This document shows positions 1-12,300 of a DNA stretch of 64,000 nucleotides, one piece after another. This DNA is from Pomphorhynchus laevis (taxonomy: Eukaryota > Acanthocephala > Palaeacanthocephala > Echinorhynchida > Pomphorhynchidae), in NCBI GenBank assembly GCA_012934845.2, contig WNNJ02003181.1:1-64000 (forward strand), written 5' to 3'. Within the stretch, counting starts at the first letter, position 1; every line of letters begins with the position of its first letter. A model generated the notes under the pieces. The model worked only from the letters and a program-made list of their open reading frames with translations, was not told the origin of the DNA and did no database searches. Made by a program: the position numbers and the translations under genes.

Positions 1-1500
1 ATATTATTGAATAATTAAATATATATTAATTATTATATATTAATTATATATATATAATTTCATGATATAAGCTTTGTACATGGCAGTGCGTATTGCAGTT
101 TAGGCAATACGCACTGCCATAGGCACCTTATACACACTTAAACAATGTCTAAAGCTTGAAAAACAGAAATACCCTTAATCTGAATCATCAGAGGAAATTT
201 AGCATAAGCTCTGTGCATGGCAGTGCGTATTGCGGTTTAACCATGCATCAGGCACTAAATTCCTTTTAATAGAAATGCTGTTTAACAGGGACACTTTAAA
301 GTGTTCAAATATATAAAATATAATTTGTTGTTACACCTGCCCTGGGACACACAATGGTGTACTCGTAAATAAATCACTGTTTTCCTCATGAGGAGGCATA
401 AACACCAGGCAGCATTCTATATATTCCTATAAGACCACGAAATTGAACCGAATTATTCTCGCAATATTCAAAGTCGCTACGTATATATACAATACTAATT
501 ATTGTTGGATGAAATCAGGACAATAAAATCAAGATTTATTTTATAACGTTTTCGGGATACTTCCCTTCTTCAGTAACACTAGCACAATGGCTTCTCAACA
601 ATGTTTTTATGCACATGGCTTACGCTTCAAAACATGGAAGAATGACACTACTGTTTCCGATAATCACATTGTTTTTTTACTCTTCGCCATACAGTTGAAC
701 GGCTGTGTAAGGACCTTACAATTATGCCATCACCTGTGCCGACCACCACAATTCCCGTGACTTTCTCTTAGCTGTGTCTTGCACATTGGATTCTAGAATA
801 GTTATGTCAAAGCTGTGGTTATTTTCAACAGCATGACGAACTGAAGAATCACGGGCGAGTTTATATCTGAATCACATTACAACCATCTCCATCTGGCATA
901 CAAAATCATTTTTAAATCTGCTCATATTCTCTGCTAAAACCGGTGCAAGAGCATTTTCCGTAGCAAGGCCATCGATTTGTTCCCACATTTCGTCGTTTAA
1001 GACAAAATTGCATCTACTTGTGCATATCAGTAACAGTTTCCTATAATCTTTCTTGCAAAGTAGTAAACTATCACCTGAGTTTTGTCCCAGTAAATCAGCA
1101 GCTATGTCAATAGCCTCCACAAGTGGAACATTAGTGTATAGTTAAGTTATATCCGCTGTTAGCAATTTTAAGTTAGCAGCATTATAACAATGAATAATTT
1201 GAGAAAAGTGAGGACCGTCTTTGATGAAGTAAAAATGGTCTTTAGTAATTTGTTCCCACAGCATTAGGCGACATACTTACACAGCTTGTAAGCAAATGTA
1301 GTATATGACGCAACTATAGGTCTTCCCGGTTGCGTAAATTTATGCGTTTTAGGTAACAGGTATAAAAACGAGGTTTTGAGTTTATAGCTGTATACGATTT
1401 CACAAACGTTTGCGGTACTTTGTGTTCGGTAAAAAGAAACTTAAGAAATTTCCAGTGCCATTGTTCAGCATTGTTCATCACTTAATCATACAGTTGATTT
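1..1500 (-). mobile_element. Decayed Penelope-like element: RT, GIY-YIG endonuclease end and pLTR
   Basis: Read on the minus strand, 1480-1120 gives LLPKTHKFTQPGRPIVAS and 1120-872 gives a degraded RT core (CTSRCNFVLNDEMWEQIDG, then APVLAE), the usual order in Penelope-type RT. Further along, 860-730 translates to a GIY-YIG endonuclease tail (HAVENNHSFDITILE). From about 480 to 121 the sequence is the reverse complement of the pLTR-type repeats at 46.0-46.3 and 60.0-61.0 kb. The hammerhead found in those repeats is absent here; the position is taken by a fold-back (80-120). Many frame breaks; old. Confidence 0.75.
80..120. repeat. Perfect 17-bp inverted repeat, 7-nt loop
   Basis: Arms 80-96 and 104-120 are exact reverse complements (arm begins ATGGCAGTGCG), with loop 97-103. 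Each arm is a piece of the pLTR repeat (compare 215-232 in this copy), so it looks like a fold-back rearrangement inside the PLE remnant. Confidence 0.9.
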
Positions 1501-1935
1501 TCAGAACGTTACTGTGTTGCCTTATGTTGCCTTAGCAATTATTTACCGCGTATAATATAAGAAGCATTTTTCATGGCTCGTGGGTCTAACCTAATGTATA
1601 ATAATAAACCGAACTATAATCTTAAGTTAAAATATAATTAATTTCTTTTTGTTTTTGACCCTGCATATTAATATCTGAGATTTTATTTGATCTTTTGCTT
1701 GTTTTAGTCCGTTTGCATTCCAGATTTTGTATTAAATAATAATTTTATTATTGATAATTTTTTATGGTCAATTTTATTATCTAATTGTTATAATTTTGTG
1801 TTTTACTGTTTTATTTTTGCTTTTGTTTTTATGGTTGATAATGTTTTGTTTTGCTTTATTATGTGATGTATTTACTGTTTTTGGGGCCCAGATCCCCTTG
1901 GACCTGTGGCAATTAACTGGATTATTATCTCTATT

Positions 1936-1995
1936 TTAAATAGTTGATAATGATCTATTTAGTGATAAAAAATTATTGGAGTTGGATCATAACGG
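1936..1995 (+). repeat. End fragment of the foldback repeat family
   Basis: A diverged match to the outer arm of the foldback family at 4.7-5.3, 11.95 and 19.06 kb: AGTTGATAATGATC, then ATTATTGGAGTTGGATC. Only one arm is present. Confidence 0.6.
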
Positions 1996-2227
1996 TTCCA
2001 TATAAGAAAATGCTATCTAACTATCTCCACTTTGACTGGACCAAAGTTGTTCATATTGCCGTTCCTAGAGTTTGCAATTAAATATTACTATCGAACTCTA
2101 CGAAGTTGTTTTCTAAAACAAAATGAGTTCCTTCAAGTATAAACGCAGCAACCTTCGACAATACATCCTTTACATCCTGTTTAAAAGCTACCAATCCATA
2201 AAGATGAAGGGCAGATACAATGATTCC

Positions 2228-2485
2228 ACATCAAATCAGCTAACTGAGTCTACATATTTAATATAATTATAAAATATAAACAAAACATAATAATGCTGAA
2301 TCAAAAAGTAATAATTAAATAATAAAATTAATAATTGTTTTTAGATTTTTTATAATTTTAATCAAGTTAAAATAAAAAATTTAAATTTAAAATAAACGTC
2401 ATTTTATGAATTAAGTAATACATAACAGACATTGTATCAGAATAAGAATTAGAGGTCATCAGGAGGAACTTCGTCAGGAGGTCAT
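2228..2485 (-). mobile_element. 5'-truncated Naiad-type PLE, 3' tail only
   Basis: Matches the noncoding 3' tail of the Naiad-type copies at 13.5, 20.8 and 51.1 kb. It starts at the same CAGCTAACTGAGTCTAC boundary and ends within the tail after the GGAGGAACT motif. A fixed 3' boundary with variable 5' loss is what target-primed reverse transcription leaves. Confidence 0.75.
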
Positions 2486-3323
2486 CATGATTGAGTTAGT
2501 AGAAATATCACTTTTTATTCTCCAAATTTCTTTAAAAACTGGTCATTACTTTATATATGGCTTGTCACATTCGATCGCAAAGACTTATTAATTAGCATAC
2601 TTATTAAGACAATTTCACGGTTAATGTTGTTGCTGTACAACTGATTATGGATCTACAGTGCACGGAGTGATAATTTTATTTGGTTGTAAGCAAATCAATT
2701 ATGCCGAATGAATTATTTAGGTAGATGTAGTGTTGAATCTTCTTAACTAAGCACTCCTATGTTATTTTTTGTCCATATTTCGGATGGTTCATTTGGACTT
2801 GCTGATTAGTTTAACATTTTATAAATGACATTCAAATCAAACTTTAATTCATTGTACATCAGCTACTTATTACAATCAGTGTTGACCTTGTATAATTTCT
2901 TAAATGTTATCTCATACAGTTATCAACTTTGCTAGCTACTTAAAACTATGACAGATTATATAATATATGTTCTTTGAAATGTTGTTGCACGTTAAAGTTA
3001 AATGATATATACATTTCATTTCTACTAGATTCTTGATAATTTTTATTAAGCTCAGCACGATTATGTGATCTTAATTTTTCGAATTATTACTTTAGTTATT
3101 TAGCAAAGTTATTTAAAACACATTCTTTTCGTACACGTATGGTTTAACAACCCATTCAACCACATGTTTCACTTTAAGTTTATATAATCATGTACAACCA
3201 TCGTTTTATATAGTTTTACTCGTCTTTCAAAAATAAAAGATTTATAATATATTTATTATATTATATTTATATTTATTCCTTTTTTATAATAAAATTTTTT
3301 TTATGTCTAAATTAATATTTTAG
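2486..3323. other. No feature recognised; upstream of first DAP3 exon found
   Basis: AT-rich single-copy-looking sequence. I could not find a splice-compatible exon here coding for a mitochondrial presequence; the missing 5' end of DAP3 may still lie in this stretch. Confidence 0.4.
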
Positions 3324-6300
3324 CTTCCTCTACGTTCCAGTGGTATTGGTGCAGGATCTTTTTATGAAGTTGACAATGACATGATTAAACGCTTGGATTC
3401 GATGAACAAGTGCTTTGAGCCGTCGTTTCGACAAACTGTAAGCAACAACTGACAATATTTCAATCTAATTTGCATTATTAATATACGTTTTACGTTTTTA
3501 TTGAACGTATAAATAAATACCTTATTTTTGTTCACATTTCGGCTACGTCAGTTTCAAGCCTGCAAGACACCTGTATCGTTACTTATTCGAGAACCGATGA
3601 TTGAGTTAACTGATCATATCAACCGGATACCAGACAATCTTCAAAATATCAAATACGTAATATGTACGTTCTTCTTCGTTTAAATTTTGTTGCAATTCTT
3701 TTGTAGATTATAAATTTCAATTATTTTTATAAATCATCTCAAAATCAGTAATTATATTGAAATATATTCGTCGTTTAACAATATGTTATATCACCTTTGA
3801 TAATTATAATTTCGTCTCTTTTTATTCTAATCTTTTTATTACTGTGTGTTTTATGGAATATCGCTGATTACCATTCAAATTCAAGTTTGTAAAGATACAC
3901 CGAATATTCACACTTTCCTAATTTCTGTTTATTTTTTTATTATTTCTGTTATCGGCTCACAATTTTTGATCACCTTCTAATTGAGAATGAGATATTATAA
4001 AGGCTCATTTTATCTTTCGTTATTGCTTTGCACGCATTCCGCATTCATATGTTTTATTATCCATATCGATTGTATGCTTTAAATTCGAGGTTATTAGTTT
4101 ACGGCATAGTTTTTGATTTGTGCTGTAATATAACAGCACAAATCAAATCAAATCTCACGACGCATTTCGAAAAAATAATCGTTTTGTTAAACCTCAAGAA
4201 TAAATTAGGTAATCGTGACGCGGTAGTACATCATTTCATAACGAAACATCCTGAAAAAGCAGACAATACATTTGATTATGTAATCCTAGACAAAGATATT
4301 CCAAACAGTAAAGAAATGGAACAAAAAGTTCCCTTTAGAAAACTTTACTAAAAAAAGTTCTCTTTTTTTAGAGAACAAAAAGTAATTTGTCAATTAATGA
4401 CTAATGAAAACTAGGATTTAATATCGATAATGTTTATAAATATGACTTACCGATAACAAACAAAAACTCGAAAATACATGTTATTTTACTTAATTTAGTC
4501 AGAATAGTTAATTAAATGAATGTGTTTTGTATTTGAGATTGAAAAAGCTTTTAGCGGACGAAACAGTTTCTTGTTGTCGGTTTAAAATTTGATAAAATAA
4601 TATTTGCACGCATATGATGGTCCCGGCAGCTGTGTGTTCTTTCAAAACTTATATATTATATTTTAATAGATGATCGGTAGTAGAGCAAGAAAATGCTAAG
4701 AGTGTTATTTTCAAATAATTATTGGAGCTGGATCAAATAAGAGAGGAAATTATTTTTGATATTTCACTAACTTCTGTTAGCATCTTCAGAAAATTGAAAA
4801 CTGAAGATGTTAATAGAAGTTAGCGAAATATCAAAAATAATTTCCTCTTTAAGTAATTTCCTCTTATTTATTTCATCTCTTATGATCCATTACTGATAAA
4901 TAATTATTGGAGCTGGATCAAATAAGAGAGGAAATTATTTTTGATATTTCACTAACTTCTGTTAGCATCTTCAGAAAATTGAAAACTGAAGATGTTAATA
5001 GAAGTTAGCGAAATATCAAAAATAATTTCCTCTTTAAGTAATTTCCTCTTATTTATTTCCTCTCTTATGATCCATTACTGATAAATAATTATTGGAGCTG
5101 GATCAAAGAAAAGAGGAAATTATTTTTAATATTTCGCTAACTACTATTAACATCTTCAGTTTTCAATTTTCCGAAGATGCTAACAGAAGTTAGTGAAATA
5201 TAAAAAATATTTTCCTTTCTTATTTTAATAAGAGAGGAAATAATTTTCTCTTAATTTCCTCTTGTTTATCAGTAATGGATCATTATCAAGTACTTAAAAA
5301 GTGTTACTTTTATTAGAGCGTTTTGGCTTACTACTCTAATTTGTTACTAAGACAATTTGATTTTGCTGAAGAAGGCAAACACGTAATACAGTTAGCCCAA
5401 ATAAGTGATTATGAATTTACATTAAATAATCATTCTGTGCACAGAATGATTATTTTATGTAAGTCGAAAAACAGTAAGCCGAAACGTTCGAATAAAAAAG
5501 AACCTTGTCTTAGTATTTCTTGCTCTACTGCTGATCATCTATAAAAATATAATATATAAATAAGTCCGCGATCCAAGATCAGACGATTCAACTATATGTT
5601 TAATTGAATAATTTATAGGCTATACGTGCAATGAGAAAATAAAGACGTTTCGTCTCTACTTGCGAACTTTATCAAACCTATAATTTTATACATTTGATTT
5701 AAATTTGTGATTTCACGTCTCTTTATTTTAACAAGTTAAGATGGACGGGAGCCTGGTATTGGTAAAAGCACAGTCCTGTTCTACTCTCTATGTCATGCCG
5801 TCAAGCAGAATTGGTTAATTCTAAACTTTCAGAAAGGTAAATGTCGTTTGTATTTGGTTAGTATTTTTTATCTATATAAATAACTATAAATAATCTAGCC
5901 AATAATTTTTAAATGCAAAATGTTTAATGATAAAACTTTTGCAAGGTCAATAGTTCCCGCAAAAGGGCCATCAAATGTTTTTTAACTAAGCAGATGTTTT
6001 TGCAAAATAATCTGTATACTTCCGTTGATAGATTTGATCTAATTTGTATCCTTGCTGAGTATATGCAAGCTGGCAATAATTGTAATAATAATTACAATTA
6101 TTATCAACAACATAGCCGATATTTTTTAATATTACTAAAAATAAGGAAATAATATGTCAGAGTCCCGTGTTTTCGAGAGTACAAAATCCCATGTTTTCTA
6201 GTATTTTCAGCTACTATCTTTTGGAATAGTATGTTGCATTCTTTGCCGTTTTTACCGTAACATGTGAGGATGTCATTAATAAAATAAACCTGATTGACTT

Positions 6301-9300
6301 CTCATATTCTCTTAAGATACTTGCTCATTTTTCGCGACGAATGAAATTCAAAGCAAGAACTTATTGAAATTCAAAGCAGTGATCTATAAGCAGAAACATT
6401 TAGTGAAATTCAAAGCATGAACGTAGCCAATAATTGTAATAACAATTATGCATAGAAAAATTTGACCTTTTCTTTTTGGACTTTTATACTTCTTTTTTAG
6501 TATGTTTTAGAAAACATTTGTCTTATCGAGTAGGGTTACTTTCGGTGTAAATTAAATCGTCCTGGCCTTCTCTCCAAAAATCAACAAAGCAAATTAACTT
6601 TATTAGTAAATTTTAACTAACGTAATTGGTCTTTTCAGACAATTTAGATCTAAATGTGCATTCAAGTTAGTCGATCTTGTCTTGTTCTCTGTAGCCTATC
6701 TCAAAATGTATTAATTGAAATGCCTTTTAGAGTTAGTCAATCATGTTGAGTTGAACTAAATTACATTTCACATCAGCAACTAGCATATTCGCAAACATAT
6801 TTCTCTAAGCCATTTATCTTACTAAAGTCAGATGTATTTTCTCATTTAAGTAAATTATGATTGATCAATTGATATAGCTAATGTGTTTATTATAATTAAC
6901 TGTACGCTATTCTGCTATTGTGTATTATTTAGTTTTGCTTACATTGTGCATACACAAATTTAAGTTGCGTTTTACGACTTAATCTAATTAGGATGCGTTG
7001 AAAGCTGGGTGTGCCCTTTGCTTTTATCGTTAATGGATTATATGATGACAAGTCCTTTGTCTAGCACTGATGACCTGAATATTTCTTAAATAACGATCAA
7101 CATAGTGAATTAGATCAATACAGAAATGGCGCATTCAACAAAACGGATATTATTAGCATTTTAGATTTCGACACGAGTTTTTAAATAACCTTTTTTATCG
7201 ATCCATGATTGTAATATCTCAACTGTATCGCCGTTGTTCTTATTAATTTTATCATTTCTAATGAATCATGCATGTTTTCACATTAGAACGACCTAAATAA
7301 ATCATATTGTTTAATTGAATAAATATTTGTACTTTAAATAAAACAGCGAAATATATTTTTACCTTTTGATCCTAGGATTGTCATTATTTGGTGTTTATTA
7401 CTGTTCTCAGTAATAAAGAGGGAATTAGAATCAATTAAAAGTTGTAACATTAATTTTAGGTATATTTTCGTAGTATTCAAAGGCACGTTTTAAGCCAATC
7501 GCTTTGGGACGAAATTGATAACATCAATTTAGGAATGAAGACGATCATTTGAAGCATGCATTTAACTCTCTCTATGTTTGCTGGTTCTACACAATGAAAA
7601 TAATATTTACAACTAAAATTAAACACTCAACTATGAATATGTTCTTTCATCCAACCATCTCCTAACAAGGACACGACGATGAAAGGTTGTTTTATTTTGA
7701 ATGTTGTATTTCAAGCACACAATAAGCTGCTGATAATCTATCTGTGCATGTTGACAGCTGTGACAATGTATCTGTTTGTGAAAGTCCACTGCACCGTCAA
7801 TTATATCATAATTTTTATAAAAATATGTTATTAAATAAAAAATTCAATTTTCGAGTATTTGAATAATACGTCAATTTTTATTTAAAATTGTGTGTGTGAT
7901 TACAACAGGACTCACAATGCATTTCATTTTTATTTTAAATTTACTACAGTTTCTGAAGGCGAAACTCATCATACTACGCGCCAGTAAGCTTGTGATGTGG
8001 CGCCGTTATGCTTCCCGATTTCTATCAAGTCCTTACTACTTAAACAAATAAATTGCAGATATTAAGTTATTTAATGAAATATGTATGATGATTGTAATAT
8101 TGTAAATGTTTTATTAAATTGATCATTTAATCTATCACTAATAATGCATCCTATTTTATAAGTGTCCTTAGATGCTAGTAACAATCAAACCGGCCGTCTA
8201 TATCTACAATTGTTTTTTATACTTAGAATACCATATCTACTTATCTATGAGATTAATAAGAAGTACCATTCCAAAAGGCTAATGTTATTTTGTACCATCG
8301 ATTAGCATTTCTTTCGTAGATTTTGCAATGAACTTTTTTTAATATTTTTGTATTGATGCCCAAATTCGTTTATATTTTGCATAATACATTCCCATTTTCA
8401 ACAGCCTCTGAAATTATGCAACAACAGATAAATTTGGCTGAACAGAATGTACGGAATTCAAATGTATATGATACTCCTATTGAATCAGTAGCTTGGCTGC
8501 AAAATTTTGCAACACAGAATCGAGATCTACTCAGAAATTCAGCTGTAAGTTATCAAATTCGGTGTGATTATTATCTGTTCAAAAGTACGTTATTTATCGT
8601 GTATTCTTAGTTGAAGACTAGTGAAGAGTACGTTTGGAGCTTACGTGAATCGACACCCGCAAACACAAGTATTCTTAAAATCGTTGAGCTGGTAATATTT
8701 ACGTTTTATTTAATAATGATTAATAATGTAGTCTATCTGTTTTTCTCATTAGTGGTGAGCGCGTAAAAAATCATATGATTATTTATTGTTTTTGTAATTA
8801 ATATATTATTGTGTGCTTTAATATTAATATTATACACGAATATTAAATACATATTATTAATAATCGCTATAAATTGTGAGTTCCTGATACAAGGATACTA
8901 ACTGATCATATATATAGCTTTTTCAATTACAAGTAATTTGTTATAATCAAGACAATGCTTTTAACCAGTCTGGTTATAAAACTTTTTTAACCATACTATA
9001 AATTTGCTGCAATTTTAAAACAATTGAAAATATCCACGAATTGAATTTGCGACTCGCAATACAATTAAGAAGAGCTTAATTCGTTAATCTAGCTTAACGA
9101 ATTCTCCCCGAGAATAATGACACATTGTCAAAAATGCAAACACGCGAGAGCAAAGTGATGTGAAAACATAAAATAAAGATTCAGTGACTAGCACATTAAG
9201 TTGATAAAAATATTAGTATTACAACACAGGGACATGTGAATCCGTTGTAACGTATACATTGCGACGTGCAGATTATGCATAATCAATATGTCGGAGTTGT

Positions 9301-12300
9301 TAAAAAATCCTTATTTATTAATATGTCGGTGTAACAGGCTTAAGTATAAACAGAAGTTTAAATACCCGACGATCGGACATCGGAAAAAAGCTCGTTCATC
9401 GCGATGCTGTTGTTAACTATTGCATCTCGCAATATAATAACATACAAGATATATTTGAGATTACTTGATTTATCAGGGGAAATGAAACATTCACAGATCG
9501 TAAACGACTAGAACAACGAATAATAGGTCAATTAATGACAGACGAAAAATATTGTATAAATATTGAAAACATTTATAAATAGGATGTGCAAATAACATAA
9601 CATTACAACTGAATTAATAATATTATTTTTATTTTTTATTTTAATAATATGTGCTCTTTGTTATAGATTGAGGAAGCTTACTTGAGTGAAACGTCTTAAG
9701 AAATTATTTGCATTAAGCCGGTGTTTTTATTAATAGTTTACCTATTGTCGATCAATCAACTTGTATATATATACTGGCAATACATATTATATCGTTTTCA
9801 AACCAGTTTTATATTATTATCAAAAATACAGAAACATCAAAAATTTTAAACATTACTTAAATTGCAAGTTAAATTTACAAAAATAGAACCCTGAAGCTTA
9901 ATTAACATGACAGTGATATTTATGATCCGCATTTATTCCTGTTTCTTTATCGGTCATTAGCTGTCCAATCCATATCTGATCTCTACGTTTTCTTTCGGTG
10001 TCGTCAGTCGCAGGTTCGTAAACATCACTGCTTAACTGTTTCATAGCTTCACTGATATAATCATCGGTACCCCATATTACAGGTTCGTTGCACTTATCTG
10101 CTTTTTTTAATTATTATTGTTTTATTTTGCTGTAGTTCACGTATAGCCTTAATGTACTTATATATAAAATTTAAAATGCATTCGTAATTTGGTGGTAAGT
10201 CTATCCATTTTTGAAAACATTGGTTTCCAAACGCTTCATACATAGCTTTATTTGCTTCATCATTCGTGACGTCCTTAAATGCTTGATAACACATAATTCT
10301 AAGCGACTTGGCTAAATCATATCTTATAAACTGCTCTGGCATTACATTGTAGTTCAGACCTAGTTGTCGTACTCCAATTTGTGGCTCAGTCAGCTTAAGA
10401 TTGGTCAAATTATTTATTGTGTTTAGTTGACATAACGGTCGTTTACGAGATCTCTTAAATCTTCTTTTAGTAGGTAGTTGTATAATATCTACTCACCTCT
10501 GAAGGGTTTATTCATTATGTAGCATCCATGCAAATTTTGAAGCTTTTTTCTTTATCAAATTAATATACTCTTGAACATCATAGTCGTTGCCATTTTTTGT
10601 TACAGCTGTATTGGTAGAATTTTAATAGTATATTCTGTAGAGATATAGATGCGAACTGTAAACATTTATTCCATTTGTATAATATGCGGTCTCGAAATGT
10701 TTCATCGACTAAATTCATGTTGACACACATTGTCTTTTTAAGCTTTAGGGTCTTAAGAGTGACATCGTTTTCTTTACAGTGAAGTAGAAATTTAAGATGT
10801 GCTCTGACTCTAGATCTTTGCTGCTGTGACAGGACACCGGGTGGTGGGCATAAAACTATATTATCGTTAATACTGTAACACTGTCCTTCGGGACTCAGAT
10901 GTGTGTGCAAATTCATATGTTATTAATATAAAGAAGAAACACCGAATACTGCAGACAAATTATTTCTAAAACGTTTTGCGTTTTTGGGCTTTGTCAATTA
11001 ATCTAAAATACAGAAACTTCAAAAATATTAAACATTACTTAAATTGCAAGTTAAATTCACAAAAATAGAACCCTGAAGCTTAATTAACATGCCAGTGATA
11101 TTTATGATCCGCCTCGACGTCCTTTCCTTTCGATCTTGTCTTTTTCAGCGATCCTTATCCAGTGATCATCCTCTCTTCTGGCTACATGTCCGAACTATCG
11201 TAGCCTTTTTCGGACGATGACGTCTCGTATTGAGTCCATTTTGAACATCTTCCGGATATCAATGTTGCGAACTTTGTCCTTCTTTGTGATACCAGCAGAC
11301 CATCTGAGCATTCTCATCTCATTCACTGCTAACCTGTTGATATCTTATTTTGTTGACCAGAGAAATATGGTAAAATTCCTTTCCTTGATGTCCTGATATA
11401 TGTCCTGAAGATATTAATCTTCAATAGCAAACTACAGTGTATCAGAAATGTGACGGATTGATAACGTATATACATGCTAGCAATTTAAATACCCGCAAAA
11501 CCAAAGAGAACGGTAATAAGAAACGAAGCTATAAGAATTTGAAAGATTTGTTCAAATTAAGAAAGATTTATTAACTGCATCAAGGGTCATATTAGGATGA
11601 TTCACAAAAAAAGATATGGAGTCCATGTGTACGATTCAGAAATAATGCCGCAGTTAGCATTCTATTTGAACGTCATTTTGACGATCGCATCAAAGCAAAC
11701 AACACAACGAACGACAAAGTGGGTCATGTAACGATAACAGGTATCTGTTGTAAATAGATGAAGCTAAATTCTCTTTACTGAAGCAAAAGAACTGAAGCAA
11801 GGTCAAAATAATTGTAAGTCCAAAAATCCCGTGTATTTGAGCACATGTGATACGTGAAATCTACAATACGTCGGAGAGACTGGTCGCTAGTTGAACCATA
11901 GAGCTAACAATCGAAGATAAGATATCCGACAAAAGCGCATCAACAATGATACAATTTTAAATAGTTGATACTGATCCATCATTGATAAATAATTATTGAA
12001 GCTGGATCAAAGAAAATAAGAAATTATTTTTTATATTTCGCAAACTTCTCTGTTAGTATCTTCATAAAATAATGTAATTGTTAAACACGTTGTTAGTAAT
12101 TCTGAACACGTTGAGCCAACTGTTCATTTGTAAAGTGGCATACAAGAAACAGTCAATCAGAAACAGAGAGCAATTTTGAATTGGACAAACAATAACCGAT
12201 AAACAATTAAATACAATTCATAATTTCTATCTATCATGATTTTCTGATTGATTGTTCCTTACTGTTACAAATGTATAAAGATATGAAATTGTAATGAAAC

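Noticed and set aside
1870-1920. GGGGCCCAGATCCCCTTGGACCTG, resembling the end of the LINE ORF2 (AQIPLDL)
   Set aside because: Only about 30 bp of similarity in a T-rich context; it may be a LINE 3' trace, but it is too short to call.
1751-1939. 62-residue hydrophobic frame
   Set aside because: It is the translation of a T-rich tract; no supporting signal.
2123-2266. Small open frame MSSFKYKRSNLRQ as the missing DAP3 presequence exon
   Set aside because: It runs into the Naiad-type tail, has no clear donor in phase, and shows no family similarity.
4780-4840. CTGAAGATG..GCGAAAT in the foldback units as a ribozyme core
   Set aside because: The core has AAGATG instead of ATGA and the flanks pair as one long hairpin, not three helices.
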